64,000 bases of DNA from Gracilibacillus orientalis (GCF_900114645.1 NZ_FOTR01000003.1:124001-188000), one strand, 5' to 3'. Numbered from the stretch's first letter, positions 28,000 through 37,524 are shown. Made by a program: numbers and translations. The notes: generated by a model not told the origin, from the sequence alone.

Positions 28000-29142
28000 T
28001 TAATCTAGTGACTGATAAACAGGAAAATCTTGTGATGCCCATGCTTTTTTACTAGTCCAATCTTTAGCGTCTTCTTGCCAAAAGGGATCACTTTCTTTTA
28101 ATCCCAGAGGTAGGAATATAAAAGCGGATAAGTATAGACTTCCTGTCGATACATATGCTTCTCCTATTTCTGGCTGATGACCTGTAAATCCAATTTTCAA
28201 CCAGCCATTTTCATTAAAAACTGCATCGGATGAAAATGTTCTCTTTATAACAGATGTTAATGCTGCTCTAACTTGACCTGCAGTTAACTCTGAGGGCAGT
28301 TCATATCTCAGTACTTGATTGGCTAAATGATGGAAAGCACCAAAACGATATGCCAAAGATCGACCAATGGGTGGATATGTACCTTCAGGAGAGATCATCC
28401 GCTCTTGAATTACTGCATATTGAACAGCTCTTTCACGGAATTTTTGATATTTATCCGACCAACTACTATATTTAGGTCCCACCGTTTCTGAAATATCCAA
28501 CAACATAGGATGAATCACATAACTATTATAATAATCTGCATGAAATGAGTTACCATCACTATACAAACCATCGCCAACATACCACTGTTCAAATTGATTA
28601 AGCGCATAATCAATACGCATGGGATCCCAGTCATCTTCTCCCATTTTATACAGGGCCGTCTCTATGATAGCCGAAAATAACAACCAGTTTGAAAAGTGAG
28701 GTTTACGACTTCTTGTCGCTTTTAATGCCTTTATTACATTTCTTTTGGTTATAGGTTCCAACTGATACCATAACGCTTGAGGAGCACGTAAAATTGCTTG
28801 TGCAAAAAATGCTGTATCCACAATAGGTTGATCACCTACTGAAAAATTCATGTAATCCTTTGAATTAGGATTTGTTGCATGATCAATACATATTCTTACC
28901 CGTTGAACATATTCTTTTCGGAGCTTTTCCTCTGCTTCATTTTCAGCATGCGACTCTAACCATGGAGCCATTCCATTTATTAATCGGGCAAAAGCTTCTA
29001 AATAAGAATAAGATTCCCGATTGCTATCCACTTTTTGTTCGATTGGCATTTGTACAACTAGTTGTTCTTTTTCTAATGCTGAAAGCAGAGGGTCCGCAAT
29101 ATCCAGCATACTCCTTAACCAATAGGATCGATCCAAAGTCAT
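28000..29142 (-). CDS. DUF2264 domain protein
   Basis: 380 residues spanning the whole DUF2264 family (PF10022): RSYWLRSMLDIADPLLSAL at the start, SYLEAFARLINGMAPWLE, SRKPHFSNWLLFSAIIETAL, WYVGDGLYSDGNSFHADYYNSYVIHPML, PPIGRSLAYRFGAFHHLA. An alpha/alpha-barrel fold like polysaccharide lyases and unsaturated glucuronyl hydrolases is expected. The family is uncharacterised biochemically as far as I know but is recurrent in polysaccharide loci. AAGGGAG precedes the start. It sits last in the second ABC operon, 19 bases after a DUF624 gene, so it probably acts on the imported saccharide. Confidence 0.85.
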   Translation of the reverse strand: MTLDRSYWLRSMLDIADPLLSALEKEQLVVQMPIEQKVDSNRESYSYLEAFARLINGMAPWLESHAENEAEEKLRKEYVQRVRICIDHATNPNSKDYMNFSVGDQPIVDTAFFAQAILRAPQALWYQLEPITKRNVIKALKATRSRKPHFSNWLLFSAIIETALYKMGEDDWDPMRIDYALNQFEQWYVGDGLYSDGNSFHADYYNSYVIHPMLLDISETVGPKYSSWSDKYQKFRERAVQYAVIQERMISPEGTYPPIGRSLAYRFGAFHHLANQVLRYELPSELTAGQVRAALTSVIKRTFSSDAVFNENGWLKIGFTGHQPEIGEAYVSTGSLYLSAFIFLPLGLKESDPFWQEDAKDWTSKKAWASQDFPVYQSLD

Positions 29143-29161
29143 GCAGGCAACTCCCTTCCTG

Positions 29162-29791
29162 TTATTCTCTTTTACTATAAAACTTCATTTTATTTTCTAC
29201 TTTTTTCAATGATTGATATGAAAACCACATCGTTATAAATGTTATTCCACTTCCTGTAAATATAAATATGATACCAGGAAAATGATAGCCAATAAAGAAA
29301 AAGGCACAAATATTAATTAGAATCAAAATGGTATGTAATGGGGATACAAGTGCAACAACAAATGCAAAGGTTATATAATCAATGAATTTAGCATTGTAAT
29401 GGACAAATGTCGGAAAAATATAGGCGGAAATGATACTTACTAAGAACGCCAAACCAAATAGCAAGAACAAGAGTAACCATCGGACCCAGTGATCTAACGT
29501 GTTAACCAGCATAATATTCACATATATTAAACCACCTACTAAGATCAAAAAATAGCCTATCATATTTGCTTGTTTGAAGTTATTCTTGAACTCTAACCAA
29601 AATTGTCTGAATAAAGAGAAGTCCTGGTTACCGCGAATCCATTTCCTCTCGATAGCCAGTGCAGCAACTACAGACGGAAAAAAACCGAGGAATAGTAAAC
29701 CCATCACGCTAAATATTAGCCATAGTATATTCAGATAGGCAAGTCGCGAAATCCATACTGTTGTCTTATATAAAATACCTTCATTATACAT
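29162..29791 (-). CDS. YesL-like membrane protein (DUF624), second copy
   Basis: 209 residues with the DUF624 signature (LAYLNILWLIFSVMGLLFLG, RKWIRGNQDFSLFRQFWLEFKNNFKQANMIGYF) and about five helices. AAGGGATG lies upstream of the ATG. It lies between a terminator-like hairpin after the binding-protein gene and the DUF2264 gene. It is clearly related to, but diverged from, the copy at 27154-27801. Function unknown. Confidence 0.85.
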   Translation of the reverse strand: MYNEGILYKTTVWISRLAYLNILWLIFSVMGLLFLGFFPSVVAALAIERKWIRGNQDFSLFRQFWLEFKNNFKQANMIGYFLILVGGLIYVNIMLVNTLDHWVRWLLLFLLFGLAFLVSIISAYIFPTFVHYNAKFIDYITFAFVVALVSPLHTILILINICAFFFIGYHFPGIIFIFTGSGITFITMWFSYQSLKKVENKMKFYSKRE

Positions 29792-29846
29792 ATTTCGCTC
29801 ATCCCTTTTCTACTTTTTTGGCGAGTGCTTATCGAAGTATAGAAAC

Positions 29847-29882
29847 GATGAAAAAAGGAGGATATTCCCCCCTTTTTTCATC
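29847..29882 (-). terminator. Terminator-like hairpin after the second binding-protein gene
   Basis: GATGAAAAAAGG (29847-29858) pairs with CCTTTTTTCATC (29871-29882), 11 bases after the binding-protein stop. Its lower stem is A/T-rich and supplies the U-run. It probably gives partial termination, so the membrane and DUF2264 genes downstream are made at a lower level. Confidence 0.75.
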
Positions 29883-29892
29883 AATACACTTT

Positions 29893-31275
29893 TTAATTTC
29901 TATTTTTCAACCATTCTTGACTCTCTTTTTGTGCTTTCTCCACCGCTTCTGTTGCTGACCTTTCACCTGTCAAAGCAGCTTCCACTTCAGAAGTTAATAT
30001 AAACCGTGGCTGTGACGAAGCCCAAGGGTATCTAGGTGTCCAAGGTGTACTCATGGCTTCCATAGTCGGATCCATTAAATTTTTCACCTCTGCGTAACTG
30101 TCCCAAGTTTCTGCCGCTTTAATAGCTGGCATTCCATTTGCTTCTTCGAATATATATTGTTGTACAGTCTCGCTTGTTGCAAACTTCATCCATTCCCAAG
30201 CTAAGTCTTTATTTTCACTATCCTTGGCCATGGTAATGGGACTTCCTGCAAACATACCGCCTACACCTTCATCATTCTTAAACTCTTGGGCAATAGCAAT
30301 CCGATCGCCTAGACCTTGAGCATATGCTGGCATAATTGTATCACCAGGTCCTTGATTAAGCATGATAGCAATATCGTTATCTGGTGTCAGCCATTTTTCA
30401 CTACCTTGGTCACTTACTAATCCATCAGGAGCATATTCTTTCATGTCTAATAACCATTCTAATCCGGATTCCATCTCGGGACTGTCAAAATTAAATTCAA
30501 TTTCATCCCAGGCAAATCCATTTCCCCAACTGCCATTTTGACCCTCAGCAATATTAATTAATGTAAAGGCAGAAGACCAATCACCACGGAACCAAATACC
30601 ATAGTTTTCTTCACCAGAAACCGGATTTTCTCCTGTCATCTGTTTTGCCTTTTCTTCTATTTCTTCCATAGTAGGATGTTCAGAAAGATATTCAACACCC
30701 CACTCATCAAATAATTGCTTATCATAAGCAATGAAACGTGCATCACCTAAGAAAGGCAAACCATAAATCCCTAACTCATCACTATCAGAACCTAATGCTT
30801 TCCATCCATTCACTTGATTATCAATAAAGATATCCAAATCGAACTCTGAATCATTTTCAATATATGGCTCTAGTGGTTCTAGTACATCTTGAGCCGCAAA
30901 GTCCGCAATACCTGGCATTTGATAAACATCCGCTTCACCAGAAGTAATCATTGCCTGTGTCTTTTCTGTATACCCTTCCCAAGGCATGATGATAAATTCA
31001 ACCGTCGCACCTGGATGCTGACTTTCAAACTCATCTTTAATAACCTGAAGACCTTTAGTAGTTTCTCCTGTAATCGGGTCCGTGGAATCCTCCAAATCAA
31101 AATCACCAATTAGCTGAACTTTTATGGTTTGGCCTTCCCATTCACCATCTACAGCACCTTCGTCATTTCCAGAACCATTATCACCTGCAGTATCATCTGA
31201 ACTGCAACCTACTGCTAAAACAGCTACTACAAACATAAATAACAACATTAACCAAAAACTTTTACCTTGCTTCAT
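29893..31275 (-). CDS. Sugar-binding lipoprotein of an ABC transporter (family 1)
   Basis: 460 residues. The signal ends in VLAVGC with Cys24, followed by an Asp/Gly/Ser linker. The body matches the MalE/UgpB group: DEFESQHPGATVEFIIMPWEGY, MPGIADFAAQDVLEPLEPYI, GLPFLGDARFIAYDKQLFDEWG, TPWTPRYPWASSQPRF. AAGGGGG precedes the ATG. It is encoded 55 bases after the second permease of its own transporter. The ligand is unknown, but the DUF2264 and isomerase neighbours suggest an oligosaccharide, possibly containing uronic acid or deoxysugars. Confidence 0.9.
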   Translation of the reverse strand: MKQGKSFWLMLLFMFVVAVLAVGCSSDDTAGDNGSGNDEGAVDGEWEGQTIKVQLIGDFDLEDSTDPITGETTKGLQVIKDEFESQHPGATVEFIIMPWEGYTEKTQAMITSGEADVYQMPGIADFAAQDVLEPLEPYIENDSEFDLDIFIDNQVNGWKALGSDSDELGIYGLPFLGDARFIAYDKQLFDEWGVEYLSEHPTMEEIEEKAKQMTGENPVSGEENYGIWFRGDWSSAFTLINIAEGQNGSWGNGFAWDEIEFNFDSPEMESGLEWLLDMKEYAPDGLVSDQGSEKWLTPDNDIAIMLNQGPGDTIMPAYAQGLGDRIAIAQEFKNDEGVGGMFAGSPITMAKDSENKDLAWEWMKFATSETVQQYIFEEANGMPAIKAAETWDSYAEVKNLMDPTMEAMSTPWTPRYPWASSQPRFILTSEVEAALTGERSATEAVEKAQKESQEWLKNRN

Positions 31276-31330
31276 GTTTTTACCCCCTTATAAATTTGAA
31301 GTTCACTATCTGAAACAGAACAGCCGATCA

Positions 31331-32173
31331 TCATTCTCCCTTCACTCCACTTAGTGCGATACTTTGAATAATGTACCTTTGCAAGAAAAGATACAGTACT
31401 ACAATAGGTAAAATACTAACAGTAGCTAGGGCCATCGTTAATCCTCCTAAACTTGTTCCATTTTCTAAAGAAAAACTTGCGAGATATAACGGAACAGTAT
31501 GGAGATCCTGATTATTTAATACAACCAATGGCCACATGAAATCATTCCAGCTCCATATAAACGAAAGAATAACCATTGTTGCTGCAATGGGACCTGCTAG
31601 TGGTAAATAAACGGTAAAGAATATTCTAAACTCCCCAGCCCCATCAATTTGTGCTGCTTCACGAAGAGTTGTCGGTAGCTGATCAAAAAATTGCTTACAT
31701 AGAAAGATCAGCATACCATTAATAACTGTTGGCAGAATCAATGGCCAAAAGGTATTTAACAAGCTAAAACTATTAAATAATGTGTATAACGGAATTAATC
31801 TCGGTTCCATTGGGATCATCAATGTACACAATACCAGAATAAAAAGTAGCCGTTTATATTTGAAGTTACCTTTGGAAAAGGCGTACCCTGCAAGTAAAGA
31901 TGCAGATACTTGTAAAAAAACGGAACTAGTCGTGACAATACCGGAGTTAATATAAGATTGAATGAGCCTTCCATTCTCAAAAACAATTCCATAGTTAAAG
32001 CTTGATATTGTTTCTGGTATTAATCGAGGTGGAAAAGGCATGGTAATATTAGCCGTTCGATCAAAACCAACACTTACCACCCAGATAAATGGCATCATCA
32101 GCAATGAACCGCATACCAACAAAATGATAAACTTTACTATATTTGATATTCTTTCACTAGTTTTCTGATCCAT
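31331..32173 (-). CDS. Carbohydrate ABC permease, MalG-like
   Basis: 280 residues, six helices. MPFIWVVSVGFDRTANI near the start and the EAA loop EAAQIDGAGEFRIFFTVYLP (near 180) identify a family-1 inner-membrane permease. AAGGAGG precedes the start, 23 bases after the partner permease. No ATPase is encoded in this operon. Confidence 0.92.
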   Translation of the reverse strand: MDQKTSERISNIVKFIILLVCGSLLMMPFIWVVSVGFDRTANITMPFPPRLIPETISSFNYGIVFENGRLIQSYINSGIVTTSSVFLQVSASLLAGYAFSKGNFKYKRLLFILVLCTLMIPMEPRLIPLYTLFNSFSLLNTFWPLILPTVINGMLIFLCKQFFDQLPTTLREAAQIDGAGEFRIFFTVYLPLAGPIAATMVILSFIWSWNDFMWPLVVLNNQDLHTVPLYLASFSLENGTSLGGLTMALATVSILPIVVLYLFLQRYIIQSIALSGVKGE

Positions 32174-32196
32174 ATTCTGACCTCCTTATTATCAAA

Positions 32197-33144
32197 CTAG
32201 AGTTGCATTTTCGAAACTCTCAAATTAATGAAAGTAAATATTAAAATAATCACAAACATAATATAGGTCGCTGCCGAAGCTATCCCAAATTCAAATCCTG
32301 TAAAACCTCTTTCATATATAAACGCACCCATCGTTTGAATTGATCGGGCTGGACTACCGTTTGGCCCGCCTAAAACATAGACTTCATTAAACCGTTGTAA
32401 ACTTCCGATCCAACCAGTAATTAATAAAAAAGCAAAGGTTCCGGACATGTTGGGAATCGTAATGAATAACCATTGTTGAAGCCCACTAGCCCCATCTATT
32501 TTTGCAGCTTCATACATTTCGGGAGAAATAGCTTGTAAATTAGCTAAACAAATAATAATGACAAAACCTATCCAATGCCAAACGGCTAGTAAAATCACTC
32601 CCCACTTAGCAGTAGATGGATCAGAAAACCATGTCGAAGATGGTAGACCAAGTGCATCTAATATATAATTTGCAACTCCCATCTCAGGATGTAAAACAAA
32701 TTGAAAAATCATAGCTGCCGCGACGATAGATGTTACGTTGGGTAAAAAATAAATTACCTTGAAGAAATTTTGTCCTCTTCTAATCGAATTAATTAAGGAA
32801 GCGAAAATAAATCCAAGGGGAATAGTAATAAAAATTTGAAAAAAACCAATAAAAAAAGTATTCCAGACTGTATTCCAAAAGGTGTTAGATGTTAATACCC
32901 TTTGAAAATTTTGTAATCCGATAAATGTTTCCATCGTCCCGTTTGATCTAAAAAAACTTAAGCGGAATGATTCCATAATCGGATATACCATAAATAATAA
33001 AATACCAATAAAACTTGGTAGCAAAAATATATACCATGTAAAGGCAGCTTTTCTTTTTTTACTTTTGATTGTTTCGACATCGTCATTAATGGTCACTGTG
33101 TTCTCTACGCCATTTTCATTGATTTGTAGCTTTTCTTTAACCAT
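32197..33144 (-). CDS. Carbohydrate ABC permease, MalF-like
   Basis: 315 residues with a cytoplasmic N-terminal tail (about 1-33, charged) and six helices. FLLPSFIGILLFMVYPIMES starts the membrane part; EAAKIDGASGLQQWLFITIP is the EAA loop. AAAAGGAGGGG lies ahead. First gene of the transporter operon; a cre-like palindrome is 34 bases upstream. Confidence 0.92.
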   Translation of the reverse strand: MVKEKLQINENGVENTVTINDDVETIKSKKRKAAFTWYIFLLPSFIGILLFMVYPIMESFRLSFFRSNGTMETFIGLQNFQRVLTSNTFWNTVWNTFFIGFFQIFITIPLGFIFASLINSIRRGQNFFKVIYFLPNVTSIVAAAMIFQFVLHPEMGVANYILDALGLPSSTWFSDPSTAKWGVILLAVWHWIGFVIIICLANLQAISPEMYEAAKIDGASGLQQWLFITIPNMSGTFAFLLITGWIGSLQRFNEVYVLGGPNGSPARSIQTMGAFIYERGFTGFEFGIASAATYIMFVIILIFTFINLRVSKMQL

Positions 33145-33177
33145 CCCTTCCCCTCCTTTTTAAAAATCAATCATTAT

Positions 33178-33191
33178 TGTTAACGTTTACA
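33178..33191 (-). promoter_or_regulatory. Candidate cre site before the second transporter operon
   Basis: TGTTAACGTTTACA differs from the cre consensus at one position and is nearly palindromic. It lies between the AraC gene (ends 33217) and the first permease (starts 33144). It could equally be an operator for a LacI-type or other regulator. Confidence 0.5.
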
Positions 33192-33216
33192 TTTATGCGG
33201 ATGAATCTGACATTAC

Positions 33217-34131
33217 TTAGGAAAAATGATTGATTAACGTGTTACTAGGTTTATCATCATCATCTCTATTGCGATATTCAGTTGGCGTGAATTGATAATG
33301 TTTACGAAACTTTCTACTGAAATGAGAAGCACTTTCAAATCCAGATTCTAATGCAATATCCAAAATCGACTTTTCCGGATGCATTTCCAGTAAGTATTTT
33401 GATCGTAATAAACGGCGTTGCATCATGTACTGCATTACTGTTATGCCTGTAATATCCTTAAATATTCGAGACATATAATATTTGCTAATATGCAAGTGAT
33501 CTGATATTTCGTCTAATGTTAAATTTTGGCTATAATGATAGTCGATCCATGTTATCACTTTATTGACATGTTTCATCTTGTTCGTATTTCCTACTGGCAT
33601 ACTTGTCAATTTAGATTTACTTAATGCATAAAGAATAAACAATAATTCAATCAATAATGTCGTAATTTCCCCTTTCAGCATCCGTTTCTCAATCGACTTT
33701 TTCGCTGAATTTTCCAAGTTTAATTGTTTTATATTAATTTTCTGTAACAACGAATGTATTTCTTCAAATTGCTGCACATTTATATCTCGCAATAATATAT
33801 TGCCAAGTTGATCAAAAGGGGTTAAGATTTCAGGCACATTTAATTGGTTAATAATCGACCTCATCCATTCAGGTGAAAATTCAATAACAGTTCTTTCATA
33901 TGGTTGACCTTCCGTGGGTGTAGGTCCATGTAAGGCTGATCCATTCATCACAATAATATCGTTCTCATGTAACTGAATCACATGGTCATTTATCAGGTAT
34001 TTGCAATCTCCTTTATGAAACATATAAATTTCAAAGTAATCATGTGAGTGAATAAAAAAATCACTTTTATGAAAATTAATATCTATATTCCGGTAATAAA
34101 CATATAGATTTTCTATTGATTTATTCATCAT
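33217..34131 (-). CDS. AraC-family regulator with cupin sensor domain
   Basis: About 304 residues. An N-terminal cupin-like domain (HSHDYFEIYMFHKGDCKYLI, VIQLHENDIIVMNG) is followed by the AraC double helix-turn-helix (LDEISDHLHISKYYMSRIFKD, LDIALESGFESASHFSRKFRKHY). The cupin usually binds a sugar. The start is taken at ATG 34131 (or 34128), since GGGAG lies 5 to 8 bases before; an in-frame GTG at 34143 lacks a ribosome site. It overlaps the isomerase gene upstream by 11 bases, so it is coupled to that operon. Probable activator of the transporter operon directly downstream. Confidence 0.88.
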   Translation of the reverse strand: MMNKSIENLYVYYRNIDINFHKSDFFIHSHDYFEIYMFHKGDCKYLINDHVIQLHENDIIVMNGSALHGPTPTEGQPYERTVIEFSPEWMRSIINQLNVPEILTPFDQLGNILLRDINVQQFEEIHSLLQKINIKQLNLENSAKKSIEKRMLKGEITTLLIELLFILYALSKSKLTSMPVGNTNKMKHVNKVITWIDYHYSQNLTLDEISDHLHISKYYMSRIFKDITGITVMQYMMQRRLLRSKYLLEMHPEKSILDIALESGFESASHFSRKFRKHYQFTPTEYRNRDDDDKPSNTLINHFS

Positions 34132-34897
34132 TGTCACTCCCAATATATGTTTTTAAAAATTCATAACTATTAACTGCTTCTTCTTCAAAGTTCCTCCATT
34201 CACATTCGACGGATACCCGGAGGAGATAATTAATATCTTTCAAATTATTTGTAAATGTTTCATAAGGATAAGTTCCTGTTCCGGGTGCTAATCGATCCGA
34301 ATCTGCTACATGAATATGGCCCAATAATGAACCTGCATCAGCTATATGATGCAAATGTTCTTGCTCTTCTTCCATATGGTAGAAATCAGCTAACACTCGA
34401 ATAGATGGATGATCTACTTTTCCAGCTAGTTCCACCGCTTCAGGAACACTATTTATAATATTACTTTCTTTTTTATTTAAGGGCTCGATAACAATCGTTA
34501 CATCATGCTCTTCAGCATGTTTTGTTGTCATCTTCAGAAATCGAATTAACTGTTTTTCGGCTTCTATTTTGGAGAAATTTTCAGGATAGGATCTGGCATC
34601 ACCACTTCCGAAAACAATCGTATCTGCACCAATTTCTTTCACCCGTGGAATTGCTTTTGACAAATAAATTTCTATTGCAGTTTCATCTACATCGTTCCCT
34701 GTTACTTTTAAATGACCTGGTAAAAAGACATTACACACTTCTACTGGCAAATGACTATCAAAATATTTTTTGCGAATATTTTGGTAATCAACATCATTTT
34801 CCGGGACAAGAGAAACCACCGTACACTCGAGAAAATCGAACCCTGCTGCAGCTACGACATCAACATTTTCGATACTAGCACAACACCCTATTTTCAT
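34121..34897 (-). CDS. TIM-barrel sugar isomerase/epimerase (PF01261)
   Basis: 258 residues. VTIVIEPLNKKESNIINS, IRVLADFYHMEEEQE, IGHIHVADSDRLAPGTG and RVSVECEWRNFEEE give the metal-site acid and histidine series of the hydroxypyruvate/tagatose isomerase-like group. GGAGGAG precedes the ATG. It follows the related gene at 34925-35770 by 27 bases and overlaps the AraC gene. Probably converts a keto-sugar intermediate; substrate unknown. Confidence 0.85.
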   Translation of the reverse strand: MKIGCCASIENVDVVAAAGFDFLECTVVSLVPENDVDYQNIRKKYFDSHLPVEVCNVFLPGHLKVTGNDVDETAIEIYLSKAIPRVKEIGADTIVFGSGDARSYPENFSKIEAEKQLIRFLKMTTKHAEEHDVTIVIEPLNKKESNIINSVPEAVELAGKVDHPSIRVLADFYHMEEEQEHLHHIADAGSLLGHIHVADSDRLAPGTGTYPYETFTNNLKDINYLLRVSVECEWRNFEEEAVNSYEFLKTYIGSDNDE

Positions 34898-34924
34898 ATT
34901 CTCCTCCTATAATGTTCCATCGTT

Positions 34925-35770
34925 CTATTCCCTATCTTTTATCCAATCCATATTATATTTTAGTATTTCTTTTGTTTCTTTTTTTGCACTAAAGTCTTCT
35001 AAACCGATGTACCCTTCATAGTTAACCGATTTTAAATCTTCCATCACCTGTACCCAATCTACAACACCTTCGTCTACCAGTTCCCAGCCTACTTTCCACT
35101 GATGGTCATTCCTAGATGAATCCTTTATCCATTTTGCATTTTTTAAATGAACATGTGCTAAATATGGACCAAGCAGTTCCATGCCCATACGATGGTTCTC
35201 ATAACCTTCATGAACCATATTACCAGGATCAAACAGGACACCTATCGCATCCGGATCCAACCCTTCTACTAGCCGATAAGCTGCACTGGCACTTGCCGCA
35301 ATTGTTCCATGATGTGTCTCAATAAGGCCTTTCACCTCATACCTTTTACACAACATTTCGCACTCTTCAAGATAACGCTTACAACTTTCGAAAAGTGTAT
35401 GGAAATTCTCTGATCGATTATATTTAGGTACTCCCAGTCTGATAAAACTGGCACCAAATGCTTTTGCAACTTTTAATACTTGTTCTGTTCCAGCTAAATC
35501 GCCCGACGTTAAATATGGAGTAACACTGACGACCTCAATCTGATCTGCTTCACTTTTTGCCTTTAATTGTTTTATTTCCTCTTCCGAAATCTCCGGGGTA
35601 AGGGTACATTTGTTATTCCCCCAAAAACTAATGGGTTCTTTAGTTAATTCTGCCGGAATTTCTTTATATCGCCATTCTACGCCATCAAAGCCTTGTTGCT
35701 TTAATTCATCAATTAACTCTTCTGGTTCCATATCCGGTGTCATTACAGAAAAAACAGTTAACTTCATCAT
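34925..35770 (-). CDS. TIM-barrel sugar isomerase/epimerase (PF01261)
   Basis: 281 residues: EWRYKEIPAEL, VKGLIETHHGTIAAS, IGVLFDPGNMVHEGYEN, AHVHLKNAKW and NYEGYIGLEDF carry the expected metal ligands. Two ATG codons are adjacent at the start, with AAGGGTGA ahead. It is first in the three-gene unit isomerase-isomerase-AraC. Sequence relation to the 34121 protein is only at the fold level, so they probably act on different substrates or in sequence. Confidence 0.85.
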   Translation of the reverse strand: MMKLTVFSVMTPDMEPEELIDELKQQGFDGVEWRYKEIPAELTKEPISFWGNNKCTLTPEISEEEIKQLKAKSEADQIEVVSVTPYLTSGDLAGTEQVLKVAKAFGASFIRLGVPKYNRSENFHTLFESCKRYLEECEMLCKRYEVKGLIETHHGTIAASASAAYRLVEGLDPDAIGVLFDPGNMVHEGYENHRMGMELLGPYLAHVHLKNAKWIKDSSRNDHQWKVGWELVDEGVVDWVQVMEDLKSVNYEGYIGLEDFSAKKETKEILKYNMDWIKDRE

Positions 35771-36077
35771 AAATCACCCTTATTATATTTATTTTAAAAT
35801 GCTATTTGCCGAATTCGTATATTAATCATAACACTTACATTTTCATCCTTCTATAATCTAATTGATGGATTTTTGTCTGATATTGCTTTTTATAATCGTG
35901 AACAAATCGACTGTTTCTTATCACTGCAGTTTCCAACGTACATAAAGTATTAAAATTAATAAAATATACAACAATTTCGATCAAGTAAAAGCAAGTTTAG
36001 TCAATTATTCATTATCGTTTTGTATTTACTGTTTTATGCAACTTTCGCTTGAAAAATGAATGATTTCATCATACATA
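35771..36077. other. Promoter-bearing gap without a gene
   Basis: About 300 AT-rich bases upstream of the isomerase unit. I found no ORF with a ribosome site and no clear operator. Confidence 0.6.
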
Positions 36078-36110
36078 AAAGCTACCTTGTCTTCATAACA
36101 AGATAGCTTT
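36078..36110 (-). terminator. Terminator after the GPH symporter gene
   Basis: AAAGCTACCTTGT (36078-36090) pairs with ACAAGATAGCTTT (36098-36110) with one mismatch, a 7-base loop and T/A tails. It lies 31 bases past the symporter stop. Confidence 0.8.
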
Positions 36111-36140
36111 TAAACATTCATATTTCCTTTCGTTTGAAGT

Positions 36141-37487
36141 TCATATATTGACTACATCTTTGTGTCTTTCCTTACGTCTATGCTCTAACTCCACATCCAT
36201 CATACTTCGTTTATCATCTAGTTTATAAAAGGACATCACTAACATAATGAGCACGCAAATCACAATTGGAGTCCAGATAAAACTGAATTCAATATACTGC
36301 AGTGCTGTCGCTGTTTGCTCCGTATTTGGGACATAGCCACCCACGCTAAGCAGCATGCCGATAAAAGCACTAGCTAGCCCCATACTCCCCTTAACAAAAA
36401 AACCTTGAAAGGCAGCAATCAATCCAGCGATACTTTTCTTTTTCTTATATTCAGAGTAATCGATGACATCTGGTTGAATAGCAAAAGTGCTGCCAAATAT
36501 GCCATAAATTCCAAGTCCAGTTATAGCAAGCCCGGCGATCAATAAAACTGGTGATGGCTTACCAAGAAAAATCAGTAAATCTCCGACAATATAAATAACA
36601 GCACTAAGTAATAGAACATTTTTCTTTGCCATTTTTCTCTGTAGCCATGGTAAAATGATTAACATTGGTAAACCTGATAAAATCCCAAATAACCCCACGA
36701 AAGTTAACCATTCTGTACGACCTAGATTATAAGTAAAATAATATATAACCGTTGTATTTCTAATTACGAATAAGCCGAAATACAGAAAATTAATTACGAA
36801 AAAAATGATGGTTTGATCTGTTAACCCTTTTAAATCTTGCTTAAGAGACGATTTCCCCGGTTTAACTGACGGTGGAATCACTTCTTTTGTATTCTTAAAT
36901 GTAAATACAAATATTAACATAGCCAGAAAGCCATATAAACTCATCGTAATTAAAAAACCTTTTTGGGTATCTCCTTGACCAAAGAAAGTAACCAATGGCA
37001 TTGTAATAGACATTACTAAAGCAGTTCCTATTAATGCACATATCATACGAGATGAAACAAGAATATTTCGCTCATGATTATTAGAGGTTAACCTTGGAAC
37101 AATCGTATTCAAAGGTATATTAACTACTGTATAAGCTGTACTTAACAAGCAATATGTGACATATGCCCAGATGATTTTTCCTGTCATACTAAAATCAGGA
37201 ACAATAAAAGTGAATACAGTGAAAATGAAAAAAGGAATGGCACCAATAAGAAAATATGGCCTACCTTGACCCCAACGAGTATTGGTTCGATCTACAAGCA
37301 CCCCCATCCCTGTATCTGTACATGCATCAATAATTTTTGTTACCAACATCAATGTCCCTGCAACTGCAGCTGTAATACCAAACACATCTGTATAGAAAAA
37401 CAGTAAATACGATGACATCGTACTAAATACTAGATTACACCCTAAATCGCCAACACCGTATCCAATTCGCGTTTTCCACTTCCCCAT
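36141..37487 (-). CDS. Glycoside/pentoside/hexuronide:cation symporter (GPH, MelB-like)
   Basis: 448 residues from the ATG at 37487, with AAAGGTGA upstream; an in-frame extension to 37547 runs back into the SDR gene and has no ribosome site. About twelve helices; IGYGVGDLGCNLVFSTMSSYLLFFYTDVFG and MGVLVDRTNTRWGQGRPYFL are typical of the GPH family (MelB, UidB, XynB), which brings in glycosides with Na+ or H+. It follows the SDR gene by 37 bases, forming a two-gene unit facing the ROK regulator. The likely cargo is the sugar or polyol that the SDR enzyme oxidises. Confidence 0.9.
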   Translation of the reverse strand: MGKWKTRIGYGVGDLGCNLVFSTMSSYLLFFYTDVFGITAAVAGTLMLVTKIIDACTDTGMGVLVDRTNTRWGQGRPYFLIGAIPFFIFTVFTFIVPDFSMTGKIIWAYVTYCLLSTAYTVVNIPLNTIVPRLTSNNHERNILVSSRMICALIGTALVMSITMPLVTFFGQGDTQKGFLITMSLYGFLAMLIFVFTFKNTKEVIPPSVKPGKSSLKQDLKGLTDQTIIFFVINFLYFGLFVIRNTTVIYYFTYNLGRTEWLTFVGLFGILSGLPMLIILPWLQRKMAKKNVLLLSAVIYIVGDLLIFLGKPSPVLLIAGLAITGLGIYGIFGSTFAIQPDVIDYSEYKKKKSIAGLIAAFQGFFVKGSMGLASAFIGMLLSVGGYVPNTEQTATALQYIEFSFIWTPIVICVLIMLVMSFYKLDDKRSMMDVELEHRRKERHKDVVNI

Positions 37488-37524
37488 AACTATCACCTTT
37501 TCCGCAATTTTTGATAACGCTTCA

